Source: Fimbriimonadaceae bacterium
Lineage (GTDB): Bacteria; Armatimonadota; Fimbriimonadia; Fimbriimonadales; Fimbriimonadaceae
Assembly (NCBI GenBank): GCA_024710805.1
Contig: JANJUB010000033.1
Span: 1-33,958, forward strand
Direction: 5' to 3'
Length of the DNA stretch: 33,958 nucleotides
The first letter of the stretch is position 1; each line of letters starts with the position of its first letter. The notes below the pieces were generated by a model. It did no database searches, had not been told where the DNA came from, and worked only from the letters and a program-made list of their open reading frames with translations. The translations under genes and the position numbers were made by a program. This document shows, piece by piece, positions 1 to 8,111 of this stretch.

Positions 1-23
1 TTGCCTTGCCTGGAGACCGCCAA

Positions 24-377
24 ATGGCTAACAAAGGTGCGATTTTAGAGAGTGTTGTCGCGGGGAACCTGAAGAGTGACCTGCCTGAGTTTCGACCGGG
101 TGATACCGTTCGGGCGCACGTTAAGGTCCGTGAGGGCGGCAAAGAGCGAATTCAGATCTTCGAAGGGCTCTGCATCTCCATCAAGCACGGCGGCATCGCC
201 AAGACGATCATGCTGCGCAAGATCAGCAACGGCGTCGGCGTCGAGCGCACCTTCCCGGTCCACTCGCCGAACGTCGCTAAGTTCGAGGTCGTCCGTCACG
301 GCCGCGTTCGGCGCGCAAAGCTCTACTACATCCGCGACAAGGTCGGTAAGGCCGCCCGCATCAAAGAGCGCCGCTAA
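24..377 (+). CDS. rplS: 50S ribosomal protein L19
   Basis: This is ribosomal protein L19, a large-subunit protein at the interface with the 30S subunit. The 117 residues match the family length, and the family segments are visible: [13 protein letters not shown] near residue 23, the EGLCI stretch and the basic C-terminal region with [12 protein letters not shown] start at the ATG at 24 because MANKGA is the normal N-terminus and a GGAG lies nine bases upstream; an upstream in-frame TTG would add six unlikely residues. The signal peptidase gene begins three bases after the stop, so the two are probably co-transcribed. Any promoter lies left of the window. Confidence 0.97.
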   Translation: MANKGAILESVVAGNLKSDLPEFRPGDTVRAHVKVREGGKERIQIFEGLCISIKHGGIAKTIMLRKISNGVGVERTFPVHSPNVAKFEVVRHGRVRRAKLYYIRDKVGKAARIKERR

Positions 378-380
378 CCC

Positions 381-1262
381 GTGCTGGATTTCCTGGCTCA
401 GCACGAAGTCAGTTCGACTGCCGAGACGATCGATCGTCTCGCACGTACCCCGCTGAGTCAGGTCATGGTTTTGGTGGCGATCGTCACCGTCCTTCGGCTT
501 ACGATCGCTCCCTACTTGGCCAACGTTGCGCCCCATCGCAGGAGCGGACTCTATGCGGTCGCCAAGGTGTTCAACGAGTTCATGGACGCCATCGTCTATG
601 CCGGCGTCTTCGTGTTCTTGGTCATCCGCCCATTCGGCGTCCAAGCGTTCCGCATCCCCAGCGAATCGATGATCGACACCCTGCTGGTGAACGATTTCAT
701 CGTCGCCAACAAGATGATCTACCGCTACTCCGACCCGAAGGTCGGAGACATCGTGGTGTTCCGCCCACCGACCTACGCTTGCCGGCCGGAGCAAATCGAC
801 ACCGACGGCACGGTCAAGATCGACTTCATCAAACGCTGTGTTGGCGTCCCCGGTGACGTGGTCGAAATCCGGAATGGAACGCTGTTCCGAAACGGTCAGG
901 AGATGAGCGAGCCATACCTGAAGGCCAAGCCCGACTGGGACTTCAAGCTGGTCGACGTCAAGAACGTGATTCAGAACAACCCGAGCGGCCAGAATCTTTG
1001 GCCCCTCGCGATCGAGGGTGATCTGGTCAACCTTCCGACCGGGCGCGTCGCTGAGCCGTTCGTTCTCGAAGACACTTCGGTCATGGACCGGATCCGCGAG
1101 CTTCCCGCGGCGACTATCCCACCCGGGTTCTATCTGATGATGGGCGACAACCGACCCGGCTCCTTCGATGGGCGCGGTTGGGGACTCGTACCGCGCGAAG
1201 AGATTATCGGCCGAGCCGAGGTCATCTGGTTCCCCGCTGGCCGCTGGCGCAGCCTGCGCTAA
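381..1262 (+). CDS. lepB: Signal peptidase I
   Basis: Type I signal peptidase, the membrane serine protease that removes signal peptides from exported proteins. In 293 residues I see two hydrophobic segments (about 26-48 and 69-84), then the PSESM box with the predicted nucleophile Ser96, the FIKRCVGVPGD box with the general base Lys151, and the C-terminal MGDNRPGSFDGRGWG box. The catalytic Ser-Lys dyad is therefore intact. About 70 residues separate the Lys box from the last box, the usual place for family insertions. The start is a GTG three bases after the rplS stop, an rplS-lepB arrangement seen in several phyla. The many predicted exported proteins in this window are likely substrates. 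Confidence 0.95.
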   Translation: MLDFLAQHEVSSTAETIDRLARTPLSQVMVLVAIVTVLRLTIAPYLANVAPHRRSGLYAVAKVFNEFMDAIVYAGVFVFLVIRPFGVQAFRIPSESMIDTLLVNDFIVANKMIYRYSDPKVGDIVVFRPPTYACRPEQIDTDGTVKIDFIKRCVGVPGDVVEIRNGTLFRNGQEMSEPYLKAKPDWDFKLVDVKNVIQNNPSGQNLWPLAIEGDLVNLPTGRVAEPFVLEDTSVMDRIRELPAATIPPGFYLMMGDNRPGSFDGRGWGLVPREEIIGRAEVIWFPAGRWRSLR

Positions 1263-1297
1263 GCGATCTCAGCAATCTCGTTTGATCCTACTGGGCG

Positions 1298-1310
1298 TAC
1301 AATGGACGCG
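1298..1310 (+). promoter_or_regulatory. -10 box of a probable leaderless promoter
   Basis: TACAAT at 1298-1303 is followed by exactly six bases and then the GTG at 1310. The predicted transcription start is therefore the first base of the start codon. No convincing -35 box is visible. The same geometry recurs before several other genes in this window. Confidence 0.55.
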
Positions 1311-1930
1311 TGGAGGGTCGTCGCCTGGCAAGAGCATTCTTCGTTAGCATGGGGGTTCCCCTCCTCGTCGCAGGTTGCCTACCTAGCCCGGCCCGAACGC
1401 TCAAAGAGGCTGACTCACGGCTCCGCCTTGGAATGTCCCACCAAGAAGTAGCCGCGATGATCGGTGGCGAGGGCCCAGGCGAAGCGGTCACGGGCTCCTC
1501 AAGTTCCTTCCTCGGCGAACCGAAGTTTCCCTACCCTGTCGATGTTCCGAACACCCCAGCCGACCGCCGGGAGTACTTCATCGGGCCCGAGCTCGGTTTG
1601 GTTCTCTGCTACGTGGATGACAGATTGGTCGCATGGGCACTGTCGAAAAATCGATCACCGATCGAAGACAAAATCGCGTGCCTCAAGGTCGGACAGACCT
1701 ACGACGAAGTTCGCGAGATCATGGGGCCGGACCAAAGCAACCACCCCGGCTGGAACGGGAGATTCCTCGGCCGACGGCTCATGTACCACGAAGGCAGTTC
1801 CAGTCCGCTCACGGGAAGCCGAGGCGTACTGATCGACCTTCAGAGAGAAGTTGTGGTCAGCATCAAGACGGGCAAGTTCACGATCGGCCCGCGTCCGTGG
1901 GAAGTCGACTACGACCCGAAAGCAGAGTGA
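1310..1930 (+). CDS. Lipoprotein with two BamE/SmpA-like motifs
   Basis: A predicted lipoprotein of 206 residues. The N-terminus has Arg residues, a hydrophobic core and a lipobox LVAGC with Cys23, so it should be processed by signal peptidase II and anchored by lipid. Two copies of a motif typical of SmpA/OmlA/BamE-like domains follow: RLGMSHQEVAAMIG near residue 38 and KVGQTYDEVREIMG near residue 124, each a Gly-x-Ser/Thr turn leading into a helix. BamE-like folds occur in the outer-membrane assembly complex and in many unrelated lipoproteins, so a BAM role is not shown. The GTG start fits both the signal peptide and the -10 box six bases upstream; an ATG at 1349 would remove the positive n-region. 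It is convergent with the metH-like gene. Confidence 0.7.
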   Translation: MEGRRLARAFFVSMGVPLLVAGCLPSPARTLKEADSRLRLGMSHQEVAAMIGGEGPGEAVTGSSSSFLGEPKFPYPVDVPNTPADRREYFIGPELGLVLCYVDDRLVAWALSKNRSPIEDKIACLKVGQTYDEVREIMGPDQSNHPGWNGRFLGRRLMYHEGSSSPLTGSRGVLIDLQREVVVSIKTGKFTIGPRPWEVDYDPKAE

Positions 1931-1944
1931 GCTAACCGCCACCT

Positions 1945-1967
1945 GGGGAGGTTCTCCCCCTTCGGGG
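1945..1967. terminator. Overlapping hairpins between convergent genes
   Basis: GGGGAG (1945-1950) can pair with CTCCCC (1954-1959), and CCCC (1957-1960) can alternatively pair with GGGG (1964-1967) around a TTC loop. They lie in the 42-base gap between two convergent genes, where a bidirectional terminator is expected. No T-tract follows on either strand, so this is only a possible terminator. Confidence 0.35.
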
Positions 1968-1972
1968 TCGCT

Positions 1973-3907
1973 TCACACCATCGCGAACTTGCGCCGGTCG
2001 TACACCAAGTCGCTCGCGATTTGCCACGTCTCTTCCCCGATCTGGTTTTCGGGTTGGATCTTCGAGAAGTGCACGATCGCGCTCGTCAGCCCGGCCTCCC
2101 GAGCGTAGTGGAGGAATGCTGAGTTCAGCGCTACCCGTGCGGCGGGCTTTAGGCCGAAGCTGATGTTTGACACGCCTAAGATCGAGTTCACGCGGGGATG
2201 GCGCCGGTGAAGCTCGCGGATCGCGTCGATCGTCTCGACCCCCGCGCGACGGAACTCTTCGTCACCGGAACCCAAGGTGAACGTAAGAGTATCCACGAAC
2301 ACGTCATGATCCGGTAAGCCCGCCGCTCGGGTCGCGGCAAGCAACCGCTCCGCGATTTCGATCTTCTTCTCCGCGGTCTTAGCCATCCCGTCTTCGTCGA
2401 TGGTCAAGGCCACGACCCCAGCCCCATACTTCCGACAGAGCGCAAGCACCTGATCCACCCGTTCGCCGCCGTCCTCGTAGTTGATCGAGTTGATGATCGG
2501 CTTCCCGGCCAGGCACTGCAGCGCGGCTTCGATAACCGGCGTCTCGGTCGAGTCGATCATGATCGGAACGGTGATCTGTCGGTTGTAGGACGCCAGGAGC
2601 GTCACCATGTCGCGCCGCTCGTCGCGCCCGACGTATGCGGTGCACACGTCCAGCACGTGCGATCCCTCGGCTTCGAGTTCGCGGGCAAGCTCGGTCAGGC
2701 CCTCCCAGTTCTCCACTGCCAGCATCTCCCGGAACGCCTTGCTGCCATTCGCGTTCGTCTTCTCGCCTACGATGAGGTAGCTGACATCCTGGCGATACGG
2801 AACGAACTGATAGAGCGACGAACAACCCACGAGCGAGAGCGCGGCCGCCTGCTCGTCGGTGCTCATGTTGAAGTCGAACCCCGGAAACAGGTGGCGAACC
2901 TTGCGCCAATGGGCGGTGTCGTTGTGGCCCCGTCCACCGACCGTCGCGGCCACGGCGCGAATGTGGTCGGGGGTGGTGCCGCAGCAGCCACCGCACATCG
3001 CCACCCCAAAGTCGCGCACGAAGTGGTCGTGATGCCGGGCGAGTTCGTCGGGCGAGAGTTTGTACACCGCCTGCCCCTTCTCCATCACCGGCAGACCGGC
3101 GTTCGGCTGGACGGTGATCGGACGGGTCGAGTTCTGACCGAGGAACCGCACGTGGGGGGCCATCTCGACCGGACCGGTGGCGCAGTTCAAACCCACGGCG
3201 ACCACCGATGGGAACGCCTCGAGCATGTTCAGCGCGGCGCCCATCTCGCTGCCGAGGAGCATGGTGCCCGTCTGCTCCATGGTGACCTGAACGAACAGCG
3301 GCAGCTTGCGGCCCGTCTCGGCCATTGCGCGCTCTGCGGCGACGATGCCCGCCTTGACCATCAGAAGGTCTTGCAGCGTCTCGAGCAACAAGGCATCGGC
3401 TCCGCCTTCGATGAGTCCCCGAAACCCAAGTGCGTAGGTGTCCTCAAGCTCTTGCCACGTTGTGTTGCCGAGCGTGATGAGCTTCGTGCCGGGACCGAGT
3501 GCACCGACCACCCAGCGAGGTTTCGACGCCGAATGGGCGTCCGCCGCCCGGCGCGCGATCTGCGCCGCGGCGAGGTTGATGTCGTAAACGAGTTCGGGGA
3601 TGTCGTACTCGGCGAGCACGATCGAAGTCGCGCCAAAGGTATTGGTCTCGATGAGGTCGCTACCCGCAGAAAGGTAGCGCTCGTGAATCGCTTGGATGGC
3701 TTCCGGGCGGGTCAGGTTGAGCAGCTCGTTGCAGCCATCGAGCAAGGTGGTCCCCAGCCGCGCCGCCGCAGCTTCGACAGCCGCAGAACCCGAGCGCGGC
3801 ATGACGAAGGCTTCGTCGGTCAGGTTCGCGGCCTGAATCTGCGTACCCATTGCGCCATCCCATACGAGGACGCGCTCGGCCAAAGCCTCGAGAAGCGAGT
3901 TGCTCAC
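1973..3907 (-). CDS. metH: MetH-type methionine synthase lacking the cobalamin modules
   Basis: The first half of cobalamin-dependent methionine synthase as a free protein of 644 residues (full MetH is about 1200). Residues 1-320 are the homocysteine S-methyltransferase domain, with zinc ligands predicted at Cys242 (LNCATGP) and Cys308-Cys309 (GGCCGT). Residues 377-640 form the methyltetrahydrofolate-binding TIM barrel, with VGEKTNANGSKAF, DVCTAYVGRDE, MIDSTE and NSINYEDG. The protein stops at LVYDRRKFAMV, where the linker to the B12 cap domain normally begins. No B12-binding or SAM-reactivation domain occurs elsewhere in the window, and only 42 bases separate its stop from the convergent neighbour. 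Either a cobalamin protein acts in trans or the function has changed. The GTG start has GAGGGG just before it and lies seven bases after the upstream gene's stop. Confidence 0.88.
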   Translation of the reverse strand: MSNSLLEALAERVLVWDGAMGTQIQAANLTDEAFVMPRSGSAAVEAAAARLGTTLLDGCNELLNLTRPEAIQAIHERYLSAGSDLIETNTFGATSIVLAEYDIPELVYDINLAAAQIARRAADAHSASKPRWVVGALGPGTKLITLGNTTWQELEDTYALGFRGLIEGGADALLLETLQDLLMVKAGIVAAERAMAETGRKLPLFVQVTMEQTGTMLLGSEMGAALNMLEAFPSVVAVGLNCATGPVEMAPHVRFLGQNSTRPITVQPNAGLPVMEKGQAVYKLSPDELARHHDHFVRDFGVAMCGGCCGTTPDHIRAVAATVGGRGHNDTAHWRKVRHLFPGFDFNMSTDEQAAALSLVGCSSLYQFVPYRQDVSYLIVGEKTNANGSKAFREMLAVENWEGLTELARELEAEGSHVLDVCTAYVGRDERRDMVTLLASYNRQITVPIMIDSTETPVIEAALQCLAGKPIINSINYEDGGERVDQVLALCRKYGAGVVALTIDEDGMAKTAEKKIEIAERLLAATRAAGLPDHDVFVDTLTFTLGSGDEEFRRAGVETIDAIRELHRRHPRVNSILGVSNISFGLKPAARVALNSAFLHYAREAGLTSAIVHFSKIQPENQIGEETWQIASDLVYDRRKFAMV

Positions 3908-3914
3908 CCCTCTA

Positions 3915-5978
3915 TTATGGGGTTAACGTCAGGGTCATCGTCCTCACGTAAGGGCCGCGGTAGGCGATCAGGGTGACCGGCGTCGTGGCGGATACCGCGC
4001 TTGTCAAGACCGGAACATTGACGCTCGTCTCATTCTGTGGGATCGCGTAGCTCGACGGCAGCTGCACGAACAAGCTCGAACCCGAAACGAGCGTGATGCT
4101 GAACGACGCGGGAGCTGGCGCATTGAGCTCAAGTCTCATCGACGTACTTTGCCCACCTTGGAGTGTGGATTGCGCCAGCGCTGCCGAGGCAAGGAACGGC
4201 GCGTTCACCGCGACAAACACGGTCTTGGTGACCGCGCCGGTGGTGGCGGAAATGACACTGCTTTGGTTGACCGCTGTTGGAATCGTCGTGATCGTAAACG
4301 ACGCTGTGGTCGCTCCGGCGGGCACCGTAACGCCCGACGGCACGGTCACGCGGTTGGTGTTGGAACTGCTGAGGCTCACCCGCCGGCCTCCGGAAGGCGC
4401 GATGCCCGTCAAATGCACATCGCCTCTCATGGTGATCCCGCCGTACTGCACCTGGGGAGTCGCGGTAACCGATTGAATCAAGGGCGCGGCGAGGTCGAAG
4501 TTGGTCTGCAGGTTCAACCCGTCGTATCGTGCATTGATGATTGGCTTCGCGTTGATACCAACCGCCAACGTGTTGATCGAGAAGTTCGCACTCGATTGGC
4601 CCGCGGGAATCGTAACCGACGTCGGCACCGGAGCGGCGGCGTTGTTCGAGTACAGCAGGAACGTGGCTCCGCCCGTTGGGGCGGGGCGGTCGAGCGTCAC
4701 CGTGCCGGTGGCCACCTGCCCACCGATGGTAAAGGGTCCGGCAATCGAAAGTCTCGCGGGAGCTATCTGGGCAAGGTACTGTTCGAAGTACTGACCCTCG
4801 TTGCTCTTTCGGTACAGGACTCGCTGGTTGCCCGCAGCATCCACATGAACGTCGGCCACGTCCCAACCATCCATCGAAAGGGCGACCTCGGTGGTGTTCA
4901 TGATTTCTGCGGTTGCTTGGCTCGAGCGAATCGTCCGCAAGGAACGCGGGCCCTCATCCCTCCAGACAAATGCTCCGACGGCGTTGCCCGCGCCATCACG
5001 AGCCAAGCGACCATAGGTAGGGACCGGCAGCCCAAGATCGCGAACCGTGAGGTTGTTGGCGTCTACCTTGACCAACAGACATTGGGTAAAGGTCGAGAAG
5101 AGAAAGGCGGCTGCGGACGTGCCCAGAGGAGTTGCCCCTTGGAACGAGCCAACAGCATTCGTGCTGTACGTTTGGGCAACGCCAAACAACCCGGTCTGGA
5201 CATCGAATACGCGCGTGTAGAAGCCGAAAGCTTGGTTCAACTGCGCGATCGAGTAGGCCTTCACTGCGTCGTCCGCGAGAACCAGAGAGAACCCTTGTGT
5301 ATCGGGAACTGAGGTCGTCTTGAGATCAAACGTGTCCGTAACTCGCACGACCCACAGCGTTGTTCCGCCCGTCGTACTCAAGTTGGCAACAAAGTTGTCG
5401 GCTCCCCACCTTACAACCTGCCCTGGTCGCCCCACGAAGTTCTGGCTAAGGACGATTTGACTATCGCTCAACCGTCGCTTCTGAAGGAACATGTTGTCGG
5501 TTAGGAGGGCACTCTTGCCCGTGATGACGTAATGGGTATCGCCGAATGCGGCGCTCGTGACGTCGACGTAGTCATTGACTCCTAGCCATTCTCCGGACGA
5601 CCAGGTTGCCGTAGAGATGCTGTATCGGGACATCCGCGTGCGAAAACGAGAATCCGTGGAGTAGAAGTACGTCACCAAACAGTAGATGATGTCGCCACGA
5701 ATGGCGATATGCGCCCGAATCGGCTGATCCGTGGATCCCGACTGGGCCGCAACGTCGGAAATCAGCTGTCCGGATGCTGAGTATCGGCTCATGCGAAGCG
5801 CCGGCACGGCCGATGCGTTGTACGGCGTGGAGAACACGTAGAGGTCGCCATTCGTATTGGCGGCCAAGCGTAACACCGGACCGGTCTGCGGTTGTTTCCA
5901 CTGCAGACCTTGGGAGGAACCCAGCGTGACCGCCCCTAGGCCTGCGAGGAGCGAATAGACCACCACCAACCAACGCAT
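3915..5978 (-). CDS. Exported Ig-repeat protein, tandem copy A
   Basis: A large predicted surface or secreted protein of 687 residues, function unknown. It has a short basic start, a hydrophobic segment (LVVVYSLLAGLGAV) and a likely cleavage site before QGLQW. Residues up to about 407 are rich in beta-strands with repeated 'datum-like' motifs (GDLYVFSTP, IRGDIIYCLV, AFGDTHYVI) suggesting a beta-propeller-like fold. The last 280 residues hold three Ig-like or adhesion-type repeats, each with a 'VPxxVTIPAGxxSANFxI'-like strand pair, ending in LTLTP. Two paralogues follow upstream (6001-8076 and 8100-10178). I chose the ATG at 5978 because the -10 box puts the transcription start exactly there; in-frame starts at 5981 and 5996 exist. 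The metH-like gene starts seven bases after its stop. Confidence 0.75.
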   Translation of the reverse strand: MRWLVVVYSLLAGLGAVTLGSSQGLQWKQPQTGPVLRLAANTNGDLYVFSTPYNASAVPALRMSRYSASGQLISDVAAQSGSTDQPIRAHIAIRGDIIYCLVTYFYSTDSRFRTRMSRYSISTATWSSGEWLGVNDYVDVTSAAFGDTHYVITGKSALLTDNMFLQKRRLSDSQIVLSQNFVGRPGQVVRWGADNFVANLSTTGGTTLWVVRVTDTFDLKTTSVPDTQGFSLVLADDAVKAYSIAQLNQAFGFYTRVFDVQTGLFGVAQTYSTNAVGSFQGATPLGTSAAAFLFSTFTQCLLVKVDANNLTVRDLGLPVPTYGRLARDGAGNAVGAFVWRDEGPRSLRTIRSSQATAEIMNTTEVALSMDGWDVADVHVDAAGNQRVLYRKSNEGQYFEQYLAQIAPARLSIAGPFTIGGQVATGTVTLDRPAPTGGATFLLYSNNAAAPVPTSVTIPAGQSSANFSINTLAVGINAKPIINARYDGLNLQTNFDLAAPLIQSVTATPQVQYGGITMRGDVHLTGIAPSGGRRVSLSSSNTNRVTVPSGVTVPAGATTASFTITTIPTAVNQSSVISATTGAVTKTVFVAVNAPFLASAALAQSTLQGGQSTSMRLELNAPAPASFSITLVSGSSLFVQLPSSYAIPQNETSVNVPVLTSAVSATTPVTLIAYRGPYVRTMTLTLTP
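3918..4757 (-). repeat. 840-bp conserved Ig-like 3' module, copy A
   Basis: The 280 codons from ARLS to the terminal LTLTP of copy A. The same unit, exactly 840 bp with no net length change, ends copies B and C. Inside it three repeats start near unit residues 1, 94 and 188. Copy A is the most divergent of the three in the second repeat (GGITMRGDVHLTG where B and C have GGLTSTGTVTLTG). Confidence 0.8.
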
Positions 5979-5984
5979 CATCGC

Positions 5985-6012
5985 ATTATAAGCCAACTTT
6001 CTAAGGAGTCAA
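5985..6012 (-). promoter_or_regulatory. Promoter of exported-protein copy A (leaderless geometry)
   Basis: On the minus strand TTGACT (6007-6012), a 16-base spacer and TATAAT (5985-5990) form a near-consensus sigma-70-type promoter. The predicted start of transcription, seven bases after the -10, is the A of the ATG at 5978. The -35 box lies within the last codons (Leu-Thr-Pro-stop) of copy B. Confidence 0.8.
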
Positions 6013-8076
6013 CGTTAAAGTCATCACTCGAACGTACGGACCGCGGTAGGCGACGACCGTGACGGCGATCGTGCTGGTCACCGCGCTGGTGTTCACCGGG
6101 ACGTTCACGCTGGTCGCTCCTTGCGGGATCGCGAAGCTGCTGGGAAGGGTGACCAACGACGCCGCGCCCGAGACCAACGTGATCGTGTAGCCGCTGGGAG
6201 CAGGAGCGTTGATCGTCAGCGACATGGTCGTACTCAGTCCACCCTTAAGCGTCGTCTGCGCGAGCGTCGCGGTCTGGAAAATCGGCGCATTGACCGCCAC
6301 AAACACCGTGCGGGTCACTGCCCCGGTGGTCGCCGAGATCACCGAGCTGGCGTTCGCGAGTGTCGGAATGTTCGTAATCGTGAAGTTCGCGCTCGTCTGT
6401 CCCACGGGGACGTTCACGCTCGCGGGCACGGTGACGCGTGCCGTGTTCGAACTCGACAGCGCCACCGACTTTCCTCCCGTGGGGGCGGGGCCCGTTAGGG
6501 TGACGGTTCCCGTGCTTGTTAGGCCGCCGTATTGCACCTGCGGTGTCGCACTCACACTTTGAATCAGCGGAGCCGCAAGATCGAAGTTCGTCTGCAGGTT
6601 CAAACCGTCGTAGCGGGCGTTGATCGTCGGCTTGGCGTTGGCGGCCACGGCCGTGGTGGTAATCGTGAAATTGGCGCTCGCCTGCCCGGCGGGAATGGTC
6701 ACGGACGTCGGCACAACTGCGGAAGCGTTGTTCGAGTAGAGCAAGAACGTCGCTCCGCCCGCCGGAGCGGGCTGATCGAGGGTCACCGTGCCGATGGCGG
6801 GCTGCCCACCGACCGTGAACGGACCACCGACGCTCAGCCGAGCGGGATTGACTTGGGCCAGATATGCCTCGGCGTAGTAGGAGTCCTGGGCAATCTCGTA
6901 AACAAAGCGATGGCTGCCGGTAGCGTCAATCAACACATCGGCAACTCGTCGACCATTCCACGGCACCGCGAATGAGGTTGAGTTCATCGGCGCTCCCGTA
7001 GATCGAGAAAGCCTGACCGAGCGGATGAAGCGCTGATCAACGTTGTTCCAGCCCAGAACAGCTACCGAGTTGCCGTTCTCATCTCGACCCAGTCTTGCGA
7101 ATCCACCGCCGGGAACATCGAGAACATGGGCCGTGACGGAAGTGGGCGTGGCACGGAGGAACCAAGCGGTGCTTGCACTACTGATGAAGAATCCGGCTGC
7201 GTCGGAACCGTGGGGTTGTCCATCCCTGACAAACACGCTTGATCCCCCGCCGAAGTTGTAGGCGGTCGGGGACCCGAAAGTTCCGGCCGCGATATTGAAG
7301 CGACGTACGTACACGAACGTGCCGCTTGACCTTGAGAGTGAATAGAACGTCGAACCATCCGCGCTCAGCACCCCGTTGAAGAGCCCACCCGGGTCATATG
7401 CGTTGACTGTCTTCGTGTCTACGAGGTCACCGATCCGCATCACCATGAGTTGGCCGGGGCTTCCCGTGGTGGATCGATTGGCGATAAACGTGTCGCCGCC
7501 CGATCGAACGACCTCGCCGGGGTAGCCGGTGAAGTTGGACTGAAGAACGACCCCATTGTCGGAGAGGCGACGCTTTTGGTAGAAGCCTTGCTCGGCGGGG
7601 TAGTAGTCTCGGAAGCCCATGATGAAGTAGTGGGTATCCCCGAATGCAGCGGTCGTTGTCTCCATGAAGATGCCTGTGCCTTCGAGCCACTGGCCACCGC
7701 CCACCCAGTCTTGGCTAGGGATATCGTATACGTACATTCGTGTGCGCTCTACGCTTGAAGGGTCCGGCATCGAAATCAGGCAGTAGATCTTGTCCCCACG
7801 AATGGCAACAAAGCTCTTCGAGGGTCTACCTGAGGTCGATGCGGTGTAGGCGACGTTGGACTGCAACACACCTGCCGATGTAAAGCGCTGCATCCTGACG
7901 GTCAAGAGCCCAGACGGACTGTGCGGCATCGAGAAGACAAAGATATCTCCGCTGCTGTGAGCGACCGCTCGGGCAACGGACGGAGAGACGGGTTGCTGCC
8001 AGATCAGGCCCTGGCTCGTCGCCAGCGCCCCGAAAGCCGCGAATGCAAAAACAACGATGAGCCTAAGCCGAGCCAT
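6001..8076 (-). CDS. Exported Ig-repeat protein, tandem copy B
   Basis: Paralogue of the genes on either side; 691 residues, function unknown. The signal peptide is MARLRLIVVFAFAAFGA with probable cleavage before QGLIW. The N-terminal half aligns with copy A by eye (VFSMPH, AIRGDKIYCL, TAAFGDTHYFIMG, YQKRRLSDNGVVLQSNF), clearly related but much less similar than the C-terminal halves. The final 280 residues are the three Ig-like repeats ending LTLTP. The ATG at 8076 is preferred over an in-frame GTG at 8091 because it starts the basic n-region and fits the promoter at 8082-8111. The stop is 22 bases before the ATG of copy A, and that gap carries copy A's own promoter. Confidence 0.75.
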   Translation of the reverse strand: MARLRLIVVFAFAAFGALATSQGLIWQQPVSPSVARAVAHSSGDIFVFSMPHSPSGLLTVRMQRFTSAGVLQSNVAYTASTSGRPSKSFVAIRGDKIYCLISMPDPSSVERTRMYVYDIPSQDWVGGGQWLEGTGIFMETTTAAFGDTHYFIMGFRDYYPAEQGFYQKRRLSDNGVVLQSNFTGYPGEVVRSGGDTFIANRSTTGSPGQLMVMRIGDLVDTKTVNAYDPGGLFNGVLSADGSTFYSLSRSSGTFVYVRRFNIAAGTFGSPTAYNFGGGSSVFVRDGQPHGSDAAGFFISSASTAWFLRATPTSVTAHVLDVPGGGFARLGRDENGNSVAVLGWNNVDQRFIRSVRLSRSTGAPMNSTSFAVPWNGRRVADVLIDATGSHRFVYEIAQDSYYAEAYLAQVNPARLSVGGPFTVGGQPAIGTVTLDQPAPAGGATFLLYSNNASAVVPTSVTIPAGQASANFTITTTAVAANAKPTINARYDGLNLQTNFDLAAPLIQSVSATPQVQYGGLTSTGTVTLTGPAPTGGKSVALSSSNTARVTVPASVNVPVGQTSANFTITNIPTLANASSVISATTGAVTRTVFVAVNAPIFQTATLAQTTLKGGLSTTMSLTINAPAPSGYTITLVSGAASLVTLPSSFAIPQGATSVNVPVNTSAVTSTIAVTVVAYRGPYVRVMTLTLTP
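6004..6843 (-). repeat. 840-bp conserved Ig-like 3' module, copy B
   Basis: Second copy of the 840-bp C-terminal coding unit. By eye the protein is close to copy C over nearly its whole length; many differences at the DNA level are at third codon positions, so the similarity reflects protein constraint at least as much as recent duplication. Confidence 0.8.
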
Positions 8077-8081
8077 CGGCG

Positions 8082-8111
8082 AGTCTAGCACACGCCCGAT
8101 CAGGGCGTCAA
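8082..8111 (-). promoter_or_regulatory. Promoter of exported-protein copy B
   Basis: On the minus strand TTGACG (8106-8111), an 18-base spacer and TAGACT (8082-8087), five bases before the ATG at 8076. The -35 box again lies in the final Leu-Thr-Pro codons of the preceding paralogue (copy C). Little or no 5' leader is expected. Confidence 0.65.

Noticed and set aside
2657-3976. Long plus-strand open frame (439 codons) opposite the metH-like gene
   Set aside because: It is antisense to a clear conserved protein, is rich in Arg and His as shadow frames in GC-rich DNA are, and has no recognisable domain.
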